From NCBI GenBank assembly GCA_029851415.1, contig CM056743.1, positions 78,324,186 to 78,388,185 on the forward strand: a stretch of DNA of 64,000 bases, read 5' to 3'. The notes beneath the pieces are model-generated. The model did no database searches, had not been told where the DNA came from, and saw only the letters and a program-made list of their open reading frames with translations. The translations under genes and the position numbers were made by a program. Source of the DNA: Eretmocerus hayati (Eukaryota; Arthropoda; Insecta; Hymenoptera; Aphelinidae). Position 1 is the stretch's first letter. Each line of letters opens with the position of its first letter. Below are positions 22,107-33,612 of the stretch, in pieces.

Positions 22107-22297
22107 CTTAGTTTTCGAATCTTATTTACCATTTTTACTTCATATTTAGTGTATATCAGATATGATGATGGATACCTACTCTAAGCACGATTTATGTTAT
22201 CGTCAAATATATGTATTTATGCCCCATAATGTATTCTGGGTCTCAAAGAACCGTTCAATTTCATCAATAAAATAAAAATAAAATAAAATAAAATAAA

Positions 22298-23893
22298 GGT
22301 ACGATCCTCGTGAATGATTTGTGCTCCAGATTGCAACGTCTGCAATTTTCAGATAATTTTAAAAATTTTAAAAGTAAGAATTTTCAGTCAGCCACTTGTG
22401 CAGATGACCATTAGACCAGTCGTGTGAGTATTAGAATCATATACGTTGGTGTCGGTAAAACTAATACTAACCCATATATGCTTGCAATTTTGTGTATTAA
22501 CCACCGTGCATATAGATATATGCACGTTAGCTCAATTCCATCGCATCGATCGTCATAACATATATATAAAGCCGATATAGATCCATACCCTTTCCAATCG
22601 ATTCCTCATCGATTCACTTATACTATAATTCAACCAATCCATCCCGATATTCGGAAAGATATTTGCATGTAATGGTAATTACGCGTGGCTATGTCGACGC
22701 AGGGTTCAAGCCGCCGAAAAGTGTCTCGAAGTGGGGCTCTGGCCGTCCGAGGGTATATGAATCGCTGCACGAGCAATGCTCGCTCTCTTACGCTCTCTTG
22801 CTCCTGGAAAGCCAATGTGGCAACACTTCCAAAAAAAATCCAGATACCCACGAACGAGCAGGTCTCCCCGAGATACAAGTAAGTTATCGCCCGGATGCGA
22901 TATTGTGTTAGATTATAACAATTCCACCATAAGACATCCTCGAGATGTATTTGGAATGGGATAGGACAAAATCGCGGCCCCGGTATGAATAAACCAGCTT
23001 AGACAGGGAAGAAATACTTGGGCATTGAATTAGCTCGCGTTGGCTCATAAAAATATAAAATCCAGGCACACTGCCAAGCGTGAGTCGGCCGTCTCTTTAC
23101 CCAGGATGGGGAATTGACTCACGACCGACCCGCATTACCCAGTGCTTATGGGTCGTGTAGGTTTTCACAAGTAGAAAATTTTGCCGTGTCCGCGCCAGAA
23201 AACCATCTTTTTACAATTCAAATCTGTGCGATGAGCCGAAAATCACGCGTATTCGAGTCTTTGCGGTGGTCTGAACACCGGCATATAATAATTTATTACA
23301 CACAAATTCAATAGGAATTTGGGTAGGAAACAGATCACACTGATTATATGTTACAGATAGACGAAACAGTTGATATACAAATATTGCATATAAAATCTTA
23401 TAGAATCGTGAAATCATCAATATATGGACAATTTCCATTATTTTCTATGTACACGGTTGAGACTGTGGTTTGAAATATAATTAGAATCAATAAATGATCA
23501 AGTTAATCGAACGACAATCTTTTCATGAGAAATCATCCTGATAATTTTCTTCCCCAATATTATTTAAAATATTTTCAGGTCTTCCCTTTTAGAATCAAAG
23601 TTTTTGCATGATTGCCACTTAGATAGATACAATATCGATTGGAAAGTGATATTAGATCGATAGATTTCAATTATATATTTGAGATATCACGATATCCTGC
23701 ATGCATGTTTTAAAGATAGAGTTTTCATAAAATTAACGTTCGATCAGGCACACGCATGGGTAAGCTGATTTTCCTGGGCTATATTATCGTTTGGTCATGT
23801 GATATGATCCAGTAGCTTTCATTTGAATACACATACAGATAGCCATAGCGAAAATTGCCTGTGTACCAGCGTGCGCATCGATTGAATCGCAGA
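22298..23893. other. non-coding sequence of the giant element (possible intron)
   Basis: Lies between LINE A and the LTR element. Together with 17401-17500 and 32158-32556 it would form the about 2.3-kb original spacer between the N-terminal and core parts of the Mutator-like gene. A donor-like GAATT|GTGAGT at the end of the N-terminal piece (about 32560) suggests an intron. No gene was recognised. Confidence 0.35.
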
Positions 23894-24904
23894 TGTGGCG
23901 TCCCAGACGACACAGCAGTTAAAATAATATTTCTCAACATGGAGAAATATTATTTTAACTCGATCAGCAGGAACGTATAAGCAGGCCAGTAAACCAATAG
24001 GTCAGTAAATCAGCAGAATGGAAGTAACTGGGTGTTATGGCCATTTCAATGAGAATCTCTCCCAGATTGTAACACATGTGTTACATGTGTTACAATCTTA
24101 AGTAGAACACTTCCAAAATTATTTTCAGTCAACTCATCAAAATTGATTCGTGTCCGCACATATAAATTCAGCAAATCAAATACATTCTTCAGTTAATCAC
24201 TGACAATCTGTCAGTAAAGCTTCGAGAGTTTTTGGGTCACGTAACAATTTACCCAAGCGCGCTTAGAAACCGCGCGACAAAGTAAAGTTTGGAAAAGTGC
24301 GGACACGTAAGCTAGATTACTCCGTCGACAAAGAGACCGACGATATCCGTCTTAGCCGCTGGAGGACCGGCTCCGAATTTGTCTTCTTCTCATCTCATCA
24401 ACTCGCAGTTCTCATCTCATCGACCTGCTTTACACGTTCCTGCCTCGAAGAGCCATCTCTTCGAGTAGCTTGTAAGTCACATTAATTTCTAAGTTTGTGA
24501 AACTGCGTTTAGATTCTAAGTTTTGTATTCCAAATTCTGTTCCAAAATTTTATAATTCACCTTGAATAAACTCTGACTCTTTATCTTCAAAGAATCATTT
24601 CTTTCTTTCAATAAATGGAATAAGATCCTAATTCATTGAAATATCCATCTTAAATCTTTCAATTCATTCAAGCATAAAGCCATATCATTCTAAAGAATAT
24701 CAAATCTACCGACTGATATATTTCATCCTGAATAATTATTTACAATATATATATATATATATACATATATACATGCAAAGAAAGAGACATCAACGAAATA
24801 GAAAAGAATAGGTAAGTGCAACTGGGCAGTCCGCCCACACGGCTGTTCTACACGAACTCAAATAATATATTTGTTACCCCGAGCCCTCCGCTCGGGTCAT
24901 AACA
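23894..24904 (+). repeat. 5' LTR of the pol-less element
   Basis: TGTGGCGTCC...CATAACA. Near its start is a strong hairpin, GTTAAAATAATATTTCTC against GAGAAATATTATTTTAAC (23919-23960). It also has GTAACACATGTGTTACATG and a (TA)n tract near 24745. The 3' LTR matches apart from a 4-base longer TA tract and rare substitutions. Confidence 0.85.
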
Positions 24905-24925
24905 TTTTGGCATCCCTTGTGGGGA
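24905..24925 (+). promoter_or_regulatory. primer-binding-site-like sequence
   Basis: TGGCATCCCTTGTGGGG begins 3 bases after the LTR. TGG complements a tRNA 3' CCA and the layout resembles Gypsy-type primer sites. The priming tRNA was not determined. Confidence 0.5.
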
Positions 24926-25165
24926 ACAGTTTTAGTTGCACATAACTATTCTCACTCCCAAGTTCAACACACTGAGACTATCGACCTCATTCACTGACTC
25001 AGACATATCACCTGATTGTGACACACTCGACAATACTCCGGTCAAAAACACCGACCGCAACTCACGATGTGCTGATCCCGCACTTTCTCACATCCAATTC
25101 GGCACTACCAGTCATGGCTCTGAACGAAATTTTTCTGAAGATATAATGATACCATTCTCACAAAA

Positions 25166-26626
25166 ATGAATTCCCAATTTTTTGATCTAGATCTGCCAAT
25201 ATTTGAAGGCTATAATATTGACCCACATTTTTTCATACAAAAAATCACAGAAGCAAAATCTATCACTACTTGCGAAGAAAATTTATTAGTAGACTTTATT
25301 CTTAGCAATTTTTCTGGACCAGCATATCATGCATTCAAGAACTTCGAAATCTCCACAGTAGACGACATTGTGGAACATATAGTGAAGTGTTTCTTACACA
25401 CCCCATTTTTCGAGAAATATTGCAAAAAATTACTAGATTGTGGTCCAAGGCTCAGTCATGATCGTGATCCAAACTACAAAAGGCTATTCTCAATCCTTGA
25501 AGATGCTTACTACATTCTTACAAGTACTCACTTTTCATCTGACCCAGTATACTACCAACTTTATAAAAATCTCGATGAAATTGCCAAAAGTTTTTACTTT
25601 AGCAAACTTCCCCCTGATTCACAACTCCAAATTGTCCTCGTCTTACACTCAAATTCGATCGCCAGGAAGCCATCCACTCTATACAAAATGCATTTATTAG
25701 TTTCGAATCCAACACAATTCTTCATAAACAAAACTGATTTTTTACAGTTTTTGAAAATATATGAAAATTTATCCCATTCTCACCGCGACTCAATAACAAA
25801 AACCGACGTTTCTGAGCCCAAAGAGCCTCAAGTCAGTAATATTCGACAAGATCCCCAATCAACTCCAATTCTCGTTAACACCACAAAAGAAATTTGCACC
25901 ACTCGACAGCCTGAACTCGTAAACCATGAACAATTGCCAATGTCTTCTGACATCATACCCTATCGCGACGATAATAAAAGTGAACCAACGCATACCACGT
26001 GTGATAACATCTCACTCAACCAGAGTCCCGAGCAGATACATCTGCCAACCGACTCTGAGACGCCCGTCCCCGTTGAAAACCCAAGCAATATTGAAAATAA
26101 CATACTCCTCCATGTCTCAACCACACCACGAGATTCTGTGACACCCCTCTCTCACATAGGTGCAAAACGTTCCAACATAGTTACCTCAAGATTCATTAAC
26201 CGGAAACGATCATTTGATGAAAATCTCAAAAGTTCCTTCAAATCAAAAATACAAAGAGGGTTCCAACCTTATTCCATTTTAAAATGCTCATTGGGAAACA
26301 CTCTTTCAAAGTACGTGTCACTCAGAACAGGTTACTCTGAACCATTTAGAAGTTCAATCCATGGAAAGGAATCATTTCAAAATATAAGCACCATTCAAGT
26401 ACAACTAACACCTCGAACCCCTGGCGAAGGAATTCCGCCACAATCCCTCCCTTTTCTGTGTTCAGAATCCAGGAAATCCAAGCCGCCATCAAAATCATGC
26501 GAAAGTAGACTTCTACGATTCCAGAGTGTCCATAGAAAGATCGAAATTCAATCCCTAATAATGTCGTATTCAGTTTTGCAACTTTCGAAATGTGTTTCTA
26601 CATTCCATACGTCCAATGGAGATTAA
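25166..26626 (+). CDS. Gag-like capsid protein of the pol-less LTR element
   Basis: 486 codons from the ATG at 25166. The N-terminal 200 residues resemble Gypsy-type capsid: LDLPIFEGYNIDPHFFIQKI, LLVDFILSNFSGPAYHAFK, a helical segment, then FYFSKLPPDSQLQIVLVLHS. The C-terminal half is low-complexity, Pro/Thr/Ser-rich and ends in a basic stretch. No CCHC zinc knuckle is visible, so RNA binding would rely on the basic C-terminus. An open frame without an internal start (24936-25169) precedes it and overlaps the ATG by ATGA, so an N-terminal extension by frameshift is conceivable. It would form the particle in which the element RNA is packaged. Confidence 0.65.
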   Translation: MNSQFFDLDLPIFEGYNIDPHFFIQKITEAKSITTCEENLLVDFILSNFSGPAYHAFKNFEISTVDDIVEHIVKCFLHTPFFEKYCKKLLDCGPRLSHDRDPNYKRLFSILEDAYYILTSTHFSSDPVYYQLYKNLDEIAKSFYFSKLPPDSQLQIVLVLHSNSIARKPSTLYKMHLLVSNPTQFFINKTDFLQFLKIYENLSHSHRDSITKTDVSEPKEPQVSNIRQDPQSTPILVNTTKEICTTRQPELVNHEQLPMSSDIIPYRDDNKSEPTHTTCDNISLNQSPEQIHLPTDSETPVPVENPSNIENNILLHVSTTPRDSVTPLSHIGAKRSNIVTSRFINRKRSFDENLKSSFKSKIQRGFQPYSILKCSLGNTLSKYVSLRTGYSEPFRSSIHGKESFQNISTIQVQLTPRTPGEGIPPQSLPFLCSESRKSKPPSKSCESRLLRFQSVHRKIEIQSLIMSYSVLQLSKCVSTFHTSNGD

Positions 26627-29484
26627 TCAATTCAACATAAATCTATTTCGTATCCACAAAAAGAACTCAAATCTTCGAGCCAATAATCGAACGAACGACG
26701 ACATAGATTTCGAATTCCCCGAGACGAAGTATTATTTGATGTCAAAATTCCCCACGACGAGTACCTGACAAAATTCGACGAGCACATCACTCTGATGCCC
26801 ACCTATCGCACATGTGTAAAACCCCATTACGGGACGAAACACATGCAACATCCTGTTACACACGTAACACCTTGTAACACATGTAACATCCTGTTACACA
26901 CGTAACACCTTGTAACACATGTAACATCCTGTTACACACGTAACACCTTGTTACACACGTAACGCCTTGTTACACACGTACCACCTTGTTGCCCTCGGTT
27001 GTCCTGTGAAACTCTGTTACTCTTGTAACATCAACCACGATTCGTTGCAGTTCTCAATGGAGTTTGGATTCCGTACATAAATTGTTCCATTGATGGAACA
27101 TTCCTCACATGTTATTGTTGAACCATCCAAAATCTCAATTAACATTCCGGATTCTCAACCTTTTCACGTGCAATCCCAGGACGTCAGACCTGGAGTCAAG
27201 ACCAATCTCAGAATTGTATACGATCACACTCTTACATCTTCAAGAAATTCATCCCAACAACAAAATAATTTAGCCTTCCGTGGCCCGTTAATATTCATAA
27301 CTTCCAAAATTTTTGCATGTTTCGGGAATATCTTCTGATAACTCCGAAACACAATTTAAGTTTTGTAGTTGATGTAACACTCTGTTACTGCTGGAATAGT
27401 TTGTTACTTCTGTAACACCGTGTTACCCCTCATTACACTCTCCGTGACCAAGACTACATAAAATCCATATCAGTCTCAAAATTTAATGAAACCACACGTT
27501 CGAGTTTTGTAACGCATGTAACACTTGTTATTCTTGTAACCCCCTGTTACCTATGTTACACTATGTGATCCCGGTAACTCATATAACATCCTGTTACTTG
27601 GGTAACACTCTGTTGACCTCTTGTACACTCACATACGATTTATCTCAAACCTAGCATGAAACTCTCAATTCCGTACAAAAAGAAAAAAAAAAAAAAATCG
27701 TTGGCCCTTCAATAAAAAAAAAAAAAATCCAGAAAAAATATCTTATAAGCCGTTAAGTATTCTGCAGTAACTCACATTTACCCATCGATATCGGTGCCGC
27801 GGTACAACGTAGCACCAACGCCCCATGTCCTCCTTCTCTGATATAAATTTCCCGTTCCACAAGGACTGACTGGACAATACTGACAATTACAGAACAAGCC
27901 AACCATTCACACTAAATTCCACTTTGATATACATTTCAACAACCCTAACTGACTATTGAGGAACTTGGGAGAGTCGAGTTCTTGACGTAGCGTCAGCAGA
28001 ATTTAGTTGCTCCTCAAAGTTTCTTCAAATTCACATGCATAGACCTAATGGCACCTTATTCCAACAAAATAATTTCAAATTACCAGAAGTACTACATTCA
28101 GAAACGATTGAGTTTTTGATTTCAGAAAGATGATAATTATCTATTAGGGCTAAAAGTAAAGAATGATTTTGAGAATCAGAAACATGTGCGATAGTTTGTT
28201 GCTTATCCTAAAAGGGAAGACTAGATATAAGTTAGAACATAAGGCAAGCTGTAAACTCATATCTATTTTCATTACTCAAGATTCCCAAAATTATAAAATT
28301 CGCTATAGGGAATTCTTAAATTATTCCCTATAGTAACAAGAACTCGTTCGATTGGGTTGTATTTCATGAGATTGGTGGAAATTCTCATTATCAATAAGTT
28401 GTATATATCTTCGAGATAATGATAAATAATTATTCATCAAAATTATTATATGAGTTTCTCACGACTATAAGATATACAATATTCTTTAGGGAACATCATT
28501 TTCGGGAAAATAATTGTGAATGATGATAGCACGTATCCAAATTTTATAAGACTAAATATCCTCGGAATCTTGCTGTTACCTACCGGATTCCACTTAGTGA
28601 AAAATTTTTTTTATTACATCGCACTAACTTAGGTTCATTGCATGAAGATGCTGACATTGAAATTCTCGAGTATGAACACCTTTGCAATATCCTAGCCTAC
28701 CAATATATGTAATATTTTAGTTAGTCTTAATAATCCGAAATGTTCAATTGTCATGGCTTCATCATGTTCCGAATGAAAAATCGACTAGTTGTGGTTGACA
28801 CTAAGTAATACTATAAATTTTACATTCCAAAAATGGATTTCGAATATTATTATCAAGTTTCAGCATTTCTTATTTGGAAGATCAGTTTGGAATTTTTTTT
28901 TTTTTAATTGGGACTAATGTGAAATTTCAATTTAGTTGTGTATCATTGATGATCGGAATTGAACCCTAACAGGAAGATTCAGATGTGAATTAATGTGTAA
29001 CGACATTTTAGAACCTACTATTTCCAATATAACCGCTATGATTGTCATGGGATATGTTTTCCTCCATTCTTTCCGCTAAACCATATAATCTGTAATACAC
29101 TATGACAAGAATATCCTTTCTGCTAGTCTATATAACATTGTAATTTACACATAATCATGATTATACCGCAAAACATAACAAAACTCATCAACAGTGAAAA
29201 CATCCGGATCGGCATTCAATAGACTGGTGAAGGGGTTTTTACCAGATTGTCATGGCCCGAATTCTCGCGCCAGTTGCACAACTAACACAGTACATATCAT
29301 CTGCAAGAGATGGCGCCACCGTGATCTTTTTCTGGACTTCTCTACAAACTCCGCTTGAATTACAGCACCGCGAAATTCGACTACTCTCAACTTGGACTGA
29401 CAAACTGCTGACATGATGAATTTTTCCATGAGCCAAAGCATCTCACTTTTAAAACATTAATGATGACACCTATTCAGTCCCGCC
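26627..29484. other. non-coding interior of the LTR element with GTAACA/TGTTAC repeats
   Basis: No pol-like ORF. 26849-27026 is a tandem array (about 38-bp unit made of two 19-bp halves) built on TGTTACACACGTAACA. A second, looser cluster of GTTAC words runs 27367-27613. A/T-rich runs (27680-27735, 28896-28908) and unremarkable sequence fill the rest. Confidence 0.6.
26849..27026. repeat. 38-bp tandem repeat of TGTTAC/GTAACA words
   Basis: Unit: CATCCTGTTACACACGTAAC followed by ACCTTGTAACACATGTAA, about 4.5 copies with decay to the right. TGTTAC and GTAACA are reverse complements, so each half can pair. Confidence 0.75.
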
Positions 29485-29514
29485 GTGACATGCTTCGTAT
29501 CACCTTATACAAAA

Positions 29515-30900
29515 ATGTCAGACCGCGTAAAATCAGTTCATGCCCACTTGCGATCCTCAGTGACCCAAGACCTCGAGGATTTGCGGAAGGCATACAATTT
29601 ATATGATGCTGCAAAACAGGATCTTTTACAGAAAGAAGACAGTTTAAGAAAAAGCGTTCGATTATACGAAAACTTCCTCGGTGTTTATAATTTCGAACCA
29701 AGTGATTTAAATTTATCTTTACCTAGGAAGTCTGAGAGTGTACAAACGGATTCTCTCCCTAGTACAGTGACAAGTACCAATTCCGAAACACAAACAGACT
29801 GCATCGGAAATACCCAGGAGTCCAGTGTAGCAACACAAACCATGTGCGGAGTGCGAGATGTAGGTATCTCCGTCATGCCGGTCGTGGAATGTGCAACTCA
29901 TCAACCCTATACACAAGGAGTAAAGGCATACGTAGATGTAGCCGGGGAGAACAGCACTTACAGGGGTAGTACGTCAAACTCGTACCCACTTGCGAGTACG
30001 CAACGAGCAGCAGAGGTAACAGATGATACACGTGGCAGCTTGTTACACACCGCGCAGATACAGCTCAACACCGCAGCAGACGACGCATCGAACGGTATGT
30101 TTATACCTGAAACATCTGTAACAGCCAACGTGCTCCACAGCTCGTCCATGGGCGTGGCACAGGTAACATCTGTTACACACGGCGGCCTGTTACACTCCAT
30201 TCACGCGCCGCAGGATGAAAGTCCCGCACCCCACCGCGAACGCGCAGACAATATCAGTACACCTACGGAGGCCGGTACAGGCCACGCCACAATCTGTGAC
30301 AGTGCGACAGCGCAAACCTTCGTTGGCAAAACACCTCAACCTGGATATGCGCTATCCCAGCAGCGTGCCACGCCGCCAATAAAAATCATCAGCGATATTC
30401 AACTACCGACAGGACAACAATTCATCCGTGGATCAGCATCAAATATGAACAGCCTCCAACGCATCGAGTTGGTGACGGTCGACCCGGAGAGTGTTACGGG
30501 TAAGTCGGTGTCGTCCATTCCGGACCTACTCCTACAAGAGCAAGCGATCGCGACCATAGACCCACTCGAAGTTAGCATCAATGGTGAACCAAACCAGCAG
30601 GCACAGGCCATAAGCCCAGAAGCAAAGTGTAGTGACGTGAGTGAAACGGAAGAAGATGAGCACATCCTACCAGACAGGAAAGCTAGACAACGGGAGCGGA
30701 CGCGACGATGCAGGGAAAGGAAAAGAGCAGGGGAAAACGACCCAAACTGGTGCTATCTATGCAAGCACCATCATTCGAACTCACCGAGGAGGTGGGCACA
30801 GTGCTGTGGCTGCGGCGAGTTCAAAGCCGAGTGGTCCTGCGTCAAGAAGAGAAAAATCGAAACCTTCAAATGCACGCGGTGTGAAAATATTTTACCGTGA
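29515..30900 (+). CDS. novel ORF of the LTR element: coiled coil, TQT motifs, C-terminal Cys/His knuckle
   Basis: Intact, 461 codons from MSDRVKSVHAHL (an upstream in-frame start exists at 29485). Residues about 10-55 form a charged coiled coil (DLEDLRKAYNLYDAAKQDLL). Residues about 75-115 carry ESVQTDS, SETQTDC and VATQTMC, spaced like dynein-light-chain (LC8) TQT binding sites. A long disordered Ser/Thr/Gln-rich middle follows, then a basic ARQRERTRRCRERKRA segment. Last come Cys/His residues: WCYLCKHHH, CCGCGEF, WSCVKK, FKCTRC. I know of no standard retroelement product with this layout. It is not an envelope (no signal peptide or membrane segment). Intactness beside near-identical LTRs suggests it is needed by the element. 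Confidence 0.65.
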   Translation: MSDRVKSVHAHLRSSVTQDLEDLRKAYNLYDAAKQDLLQKEDSLRKSVRLYENFLGVYNFEPSDLNLSLPRKSESVQTDSLPSTVTSTNSETQTDCIGNTQESSVATQTMCGVRDVGISVMPVVECATHQPYTQGVKAYVDVAGENSTYRGSTSNSYPLASTQRAAEVTDDTRGSLLHTAQIQLNTAADDASNGMFIPETSVTANVLHSSSMGVAQVTSVTHGGLLHSIHAPQDESPAPHRERADNISTPTEAGTGHATICDSATAQTFVGKTPQPGYALSQQRATPPIKIISDIQLPTGQQFIRGSASNMNSLQRIELVTVDPESVTGKSVSSIPDLLLQEQAIATIDPLEVSINGEPNQQAQAISPEAKCSDVSETEEDEHILPDRKARQRERTRRCRERKRAGENDPNWCYLCKHHHSNSPRRWAQCCGCGEFKAEWSCVKKRKIETFKCTRCENILP

Positions 30901-31131
30901 CCACACACATACATACACACACACTCATGCACACAACTTCACATATAGACTGGAACTAATGTTGTATGATATTCACAGATCCGAATTTTTTCAAAATTGT
31001 TCAAATGTCAAAATTTTATCCACTTTTTTTTTTCTCGATGTAAATCTGATCAACCACCTCTAGGAAATTTTGTTTTATACCCCTTCGGGAATTCTGCCAC
31101 CCCGGTCACATTCTCGGGACGAGAATGGTCT

Positions 31132-31142
31132 GACGGGGGAGA
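31132..31142 (+). promoter_or_regulatory. polypurine tract
   Basis: ACGGGGGAGA immediately before the 3' LTR TGTGG, the usual site for plus-strand priming. Confidence 0.7.
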
Positions 31143-32157
31143 TGTGGCGTCCCAGACGACACAGCAGTTAAAATAATATTTCTCAACATGGAGAAATATT
31201 ATTTTAACTCGATCAGCAGGAACGTATAAGCAGGCCAGTAAACCAACAGGTCAGTAAATCAGCAGAATGGAAGTAACTGGGTGTTATGGCCATTTCAATG
31301 AGAATCTCTCCCAGATTGTAACACATGTGTTACATGTGTTACAATCTTAAGTAGAACACTTCCAAAATTATTTTCAGTCAACTCATCAAAATTGATTCGT
31401 GTCCGCACATATAAATTCAGCAAATCAAATACATTCTTCAGTTAATCACTGACAATCTGTCAGTAAAGCTTCGAGAGTTTTTGGGTCACGTAACAATTTA
31501 CCCAAGCGCGCTTAGAAACCGCGCGACAAAGTAAAGTTTGGAAAAGTGCGGACACGTAAGCTAGATTACTCCGTCGACAAAGAGACCGACGATATCCGTC
31601 TTAGCCGCTGGAGGACCGGCTCCGAATTTGTCTTCTTCTCATCTCATCAACTCGCAGTTCTCATCTCATCGACCTGCTTTACACGTTCCTGCCTCGAAGA
31701 GCCATCTCTTCGAGTAGCTTGTAAGTCACATTAATTTCTAAGTTTGTGAAACTGCGTTTAGATTCTAAGTTTTGTATTCCAAATTCTGTTCCAAAATTTT
31801 ATAATTCACCTTGAATAAACTCTGACTCTTTATCTTCAAAGAATCATTTCTTTCTTTCAATAAATGGAATAAGATCCTAATTCATTGAAATATCCATCTT
31901 AAATCTTTCAATTCATTCAAGCATAAAGCCATATCATTCTAAAGAATATCAAATCTACCGACTGATATATTTCATCCTGAATAATTATTTACAATATATA
32001 TATATATATATATATACATATATACATGCAAAGAAAGAGACATCAACGAAATAGAAAAGAATAGGTAAGTGCAACTGGGCAGTCCGCCCACACGGCTGTT
32101 CTACACGAACTCAAATAATATATTTGTTACCCCGAGCCCTCCGCTCGGGTCATAACA
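31143..32157 (+). repeat. 3' LTR of the pol-less element
   Basis: Repeats 23894-24904 almost exactly; the TA microsatellite is 4 bases longer. It is followed by the target duplicate CAGA. Confidence 0.85.
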
Positions 32158-32556
32158 CAGAGATACAAAAATCCGAGATTTTTCGCTTATGAGCAATAAA
32201 AGTATTGCTTATAGAAAACGATATATTCATGCTTGAAATAATTGTTTTTGAATAACATGTAGCCATAGCACGCCCTTTCGGCTAGTATAATTCGATAGCA
32301 GATTATCCCAGCAGCAGCATCCCCGATTCATCGATCGAAAATACGAGGGGTTCGATCGATCCGAATAACACGTAAGTAGCTGTTCCAGCGCAAGCAGTGT
32401 AGCAGAGTAGTATTATATATATACAGTTGCAAATGGCAAGCTATGCAACTCGTTTGCTCGGCAAATCATTAGTAATATCAGTATACTAATATCCCAACCT
32501 CGCAAGATAATATCAGTTAGCTCGCGATGTGATAATAAATATAGGTGCATGAAAAC

Positions 32557-33281
32557 TCACAATTCAGATCGTAGTTTTTGAAGATTTTCCAACACTAGAC
32601 GCCTCTCTTCCAATGCAGCTCTCATACAGCTTTCTTTTGCTGCCTCTTCGATTGCAGGCCCACCAACGCGCTCATACCGTTTACATGCTGATACAGCTAC
32701 TGGAAGGATGTTGGCGGTTGCGAGATTTTTATTGAGAGTAGTGCAGCCTGCTCCAGAATAAATAGTACCTAAACGAACATTATCAATCCTGTAAATTGAC
32801 TCTGGAGTGCAGAAGCAATACCAATGACTACGGAAAGATAGTCGATTCAAAAAACTCTATAGACATAGCTACCGAATGATGAATAATTCATTCACCGAGT
32901 ATACCAGTTTCATTTATGTTTGGCAGCTTCCTATCAGTTTTTCCAGTAGGCTCACGTGACTCCATATTGTACTGTTCGCATCGAACGTTGGACACAGGAT
33001 GTAAACCAAATCTTCGCTCATTGACGATATTACAGAGGCTCAAAACTGTTCGACAAGACACACCTCAAATTATTTCCTAATTCCAACAAATCCACCACAC
33101 GACAGCCAGATACTCCATTGATTTCTGCTTGACTTGGAGGTCCTGGTTGGTTTTCACGTTCAGAAATCTCCTTCTTCTTCTTTTTTGCCTCGGCAATCGC
33201 CGCCAAGGCATTTTGATCGCGGTTGATGCTTCTTTTCTTCGCAAATCGATCATTATGCCGAAATTTATTGACATTCAGCAT
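32557..33281 (-). pseudogene. N-terminal part of the Mutator-like transposase gene
   Basis: 33281-33030 reads KFRHNDRFAKKRSIN ... GCRVVDLLELGNNLRC. A one-base shift then gives CRTVLSLCNIVNERRFGLH ... VRCEQYN. 32850-32557 gives GTIYSGAGCTTLNKNL, AVSACKRYERVGGPAIEEAA and KESCMRAALEERRL. This matches the N-terminal zinc-binding and helical region that precedes SYDMGW in this family. Frame shifts and at least one stop show decay. It is collinear with the core at 16130-17149 on the same strand. A donor-like GTGAGT follows near 32560. It lies just inside the right TIR, as expected for the 5' end of the gene. Confidence 0.6.
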
Positions 33282-33612
33282 TTATCCTGGAACTTTCTGA
33301 CGCGCTTTGAATGAAACCATACAATGCAAGGACCTTCTTGCTGTAACCACAGGAGGTAACTACTCCAAAACTACATTTTCCAACGGCTTTTCAGGGACTT
33401 CGGAGCATCTTCGGCTCTAATCCGGTTGGCAGAAAATCCCATTGACAGTAAATGACTCTCGAGATGACTTGAATTCGCGCGCTTTGCCAGTAGCGAGTAC
33501 CGGACATGGCCGGCCGTATTGAGAAGTGAATGGAAAACTCAGGGTACCTGCGCGCAGGTCAGAGTCGAGCGGCGCCGGGATTATCCGCGAGTTCTGGTAA
33601 AAGGGACCCTAT

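Larger units (their letters stand above)
17404..22297 (+). mobile_element. APE-type non-LTR retrotransposon (LINE A), Jockey/CR1-like
   Basis: ORF1, endonuclease and RT follow in order on the plus strand. The element ends in an (AAAAT)n-type tail at 22266-22297 after AATAAA. The 5' boundary is somewhere between 17404 and 17540. It lies inside the giant DNA element. ORF1 is broken by hairpin MITEs and ORF2 by a frameshift, so this copy is dead, but overall conservation is high. Confidence 0.75.
23894..32157 (+). mobile_element. young LTR retrotransposon with gag and a novel ORF but no pol
   Basis: Two nearly identical LTRs (1011 and 1015 bp, TG...CA) are flanked by a 4-base duplication CAGA (23890-23893 and 32158-32161). 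A PBS-like TGGCATCCCTTGTGGGG starts 3 bases inside the 5' LTR, and a purine tract ACGGGGGAGA directly precedes the 3' LTR. The internal 6.2 kb has a gag-like ORF (25166-26626) and a second ORF (29515-30900). No protease, RT, RNase H or integrase motif appears in any frame between. It must be mobilised in trans, presumably by a Gypsy-type partner sharing its ends. LTR differences are few: a TA-repeat length change and scattered substitutions. Confidence 0.85.

Noticed and set aside
24297..24485. 62-codon ORF repeated identically in both LTRs
   Set aside because: Identity follows from LTR identity; the LTR is non-coding and the peptide has no recognisable features.
26843..27613. CRISPR-like array
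   Set aside because: The repeats are contiguous 19/38-bp units without unique spacers and lie in a eukaryotic retroelement.
30900..31142. Envelope gene for the LTR element
   Set aside because: Neither ORF has a signal peptide or a transmembrane segment; the second ORF is soluble and disordered.
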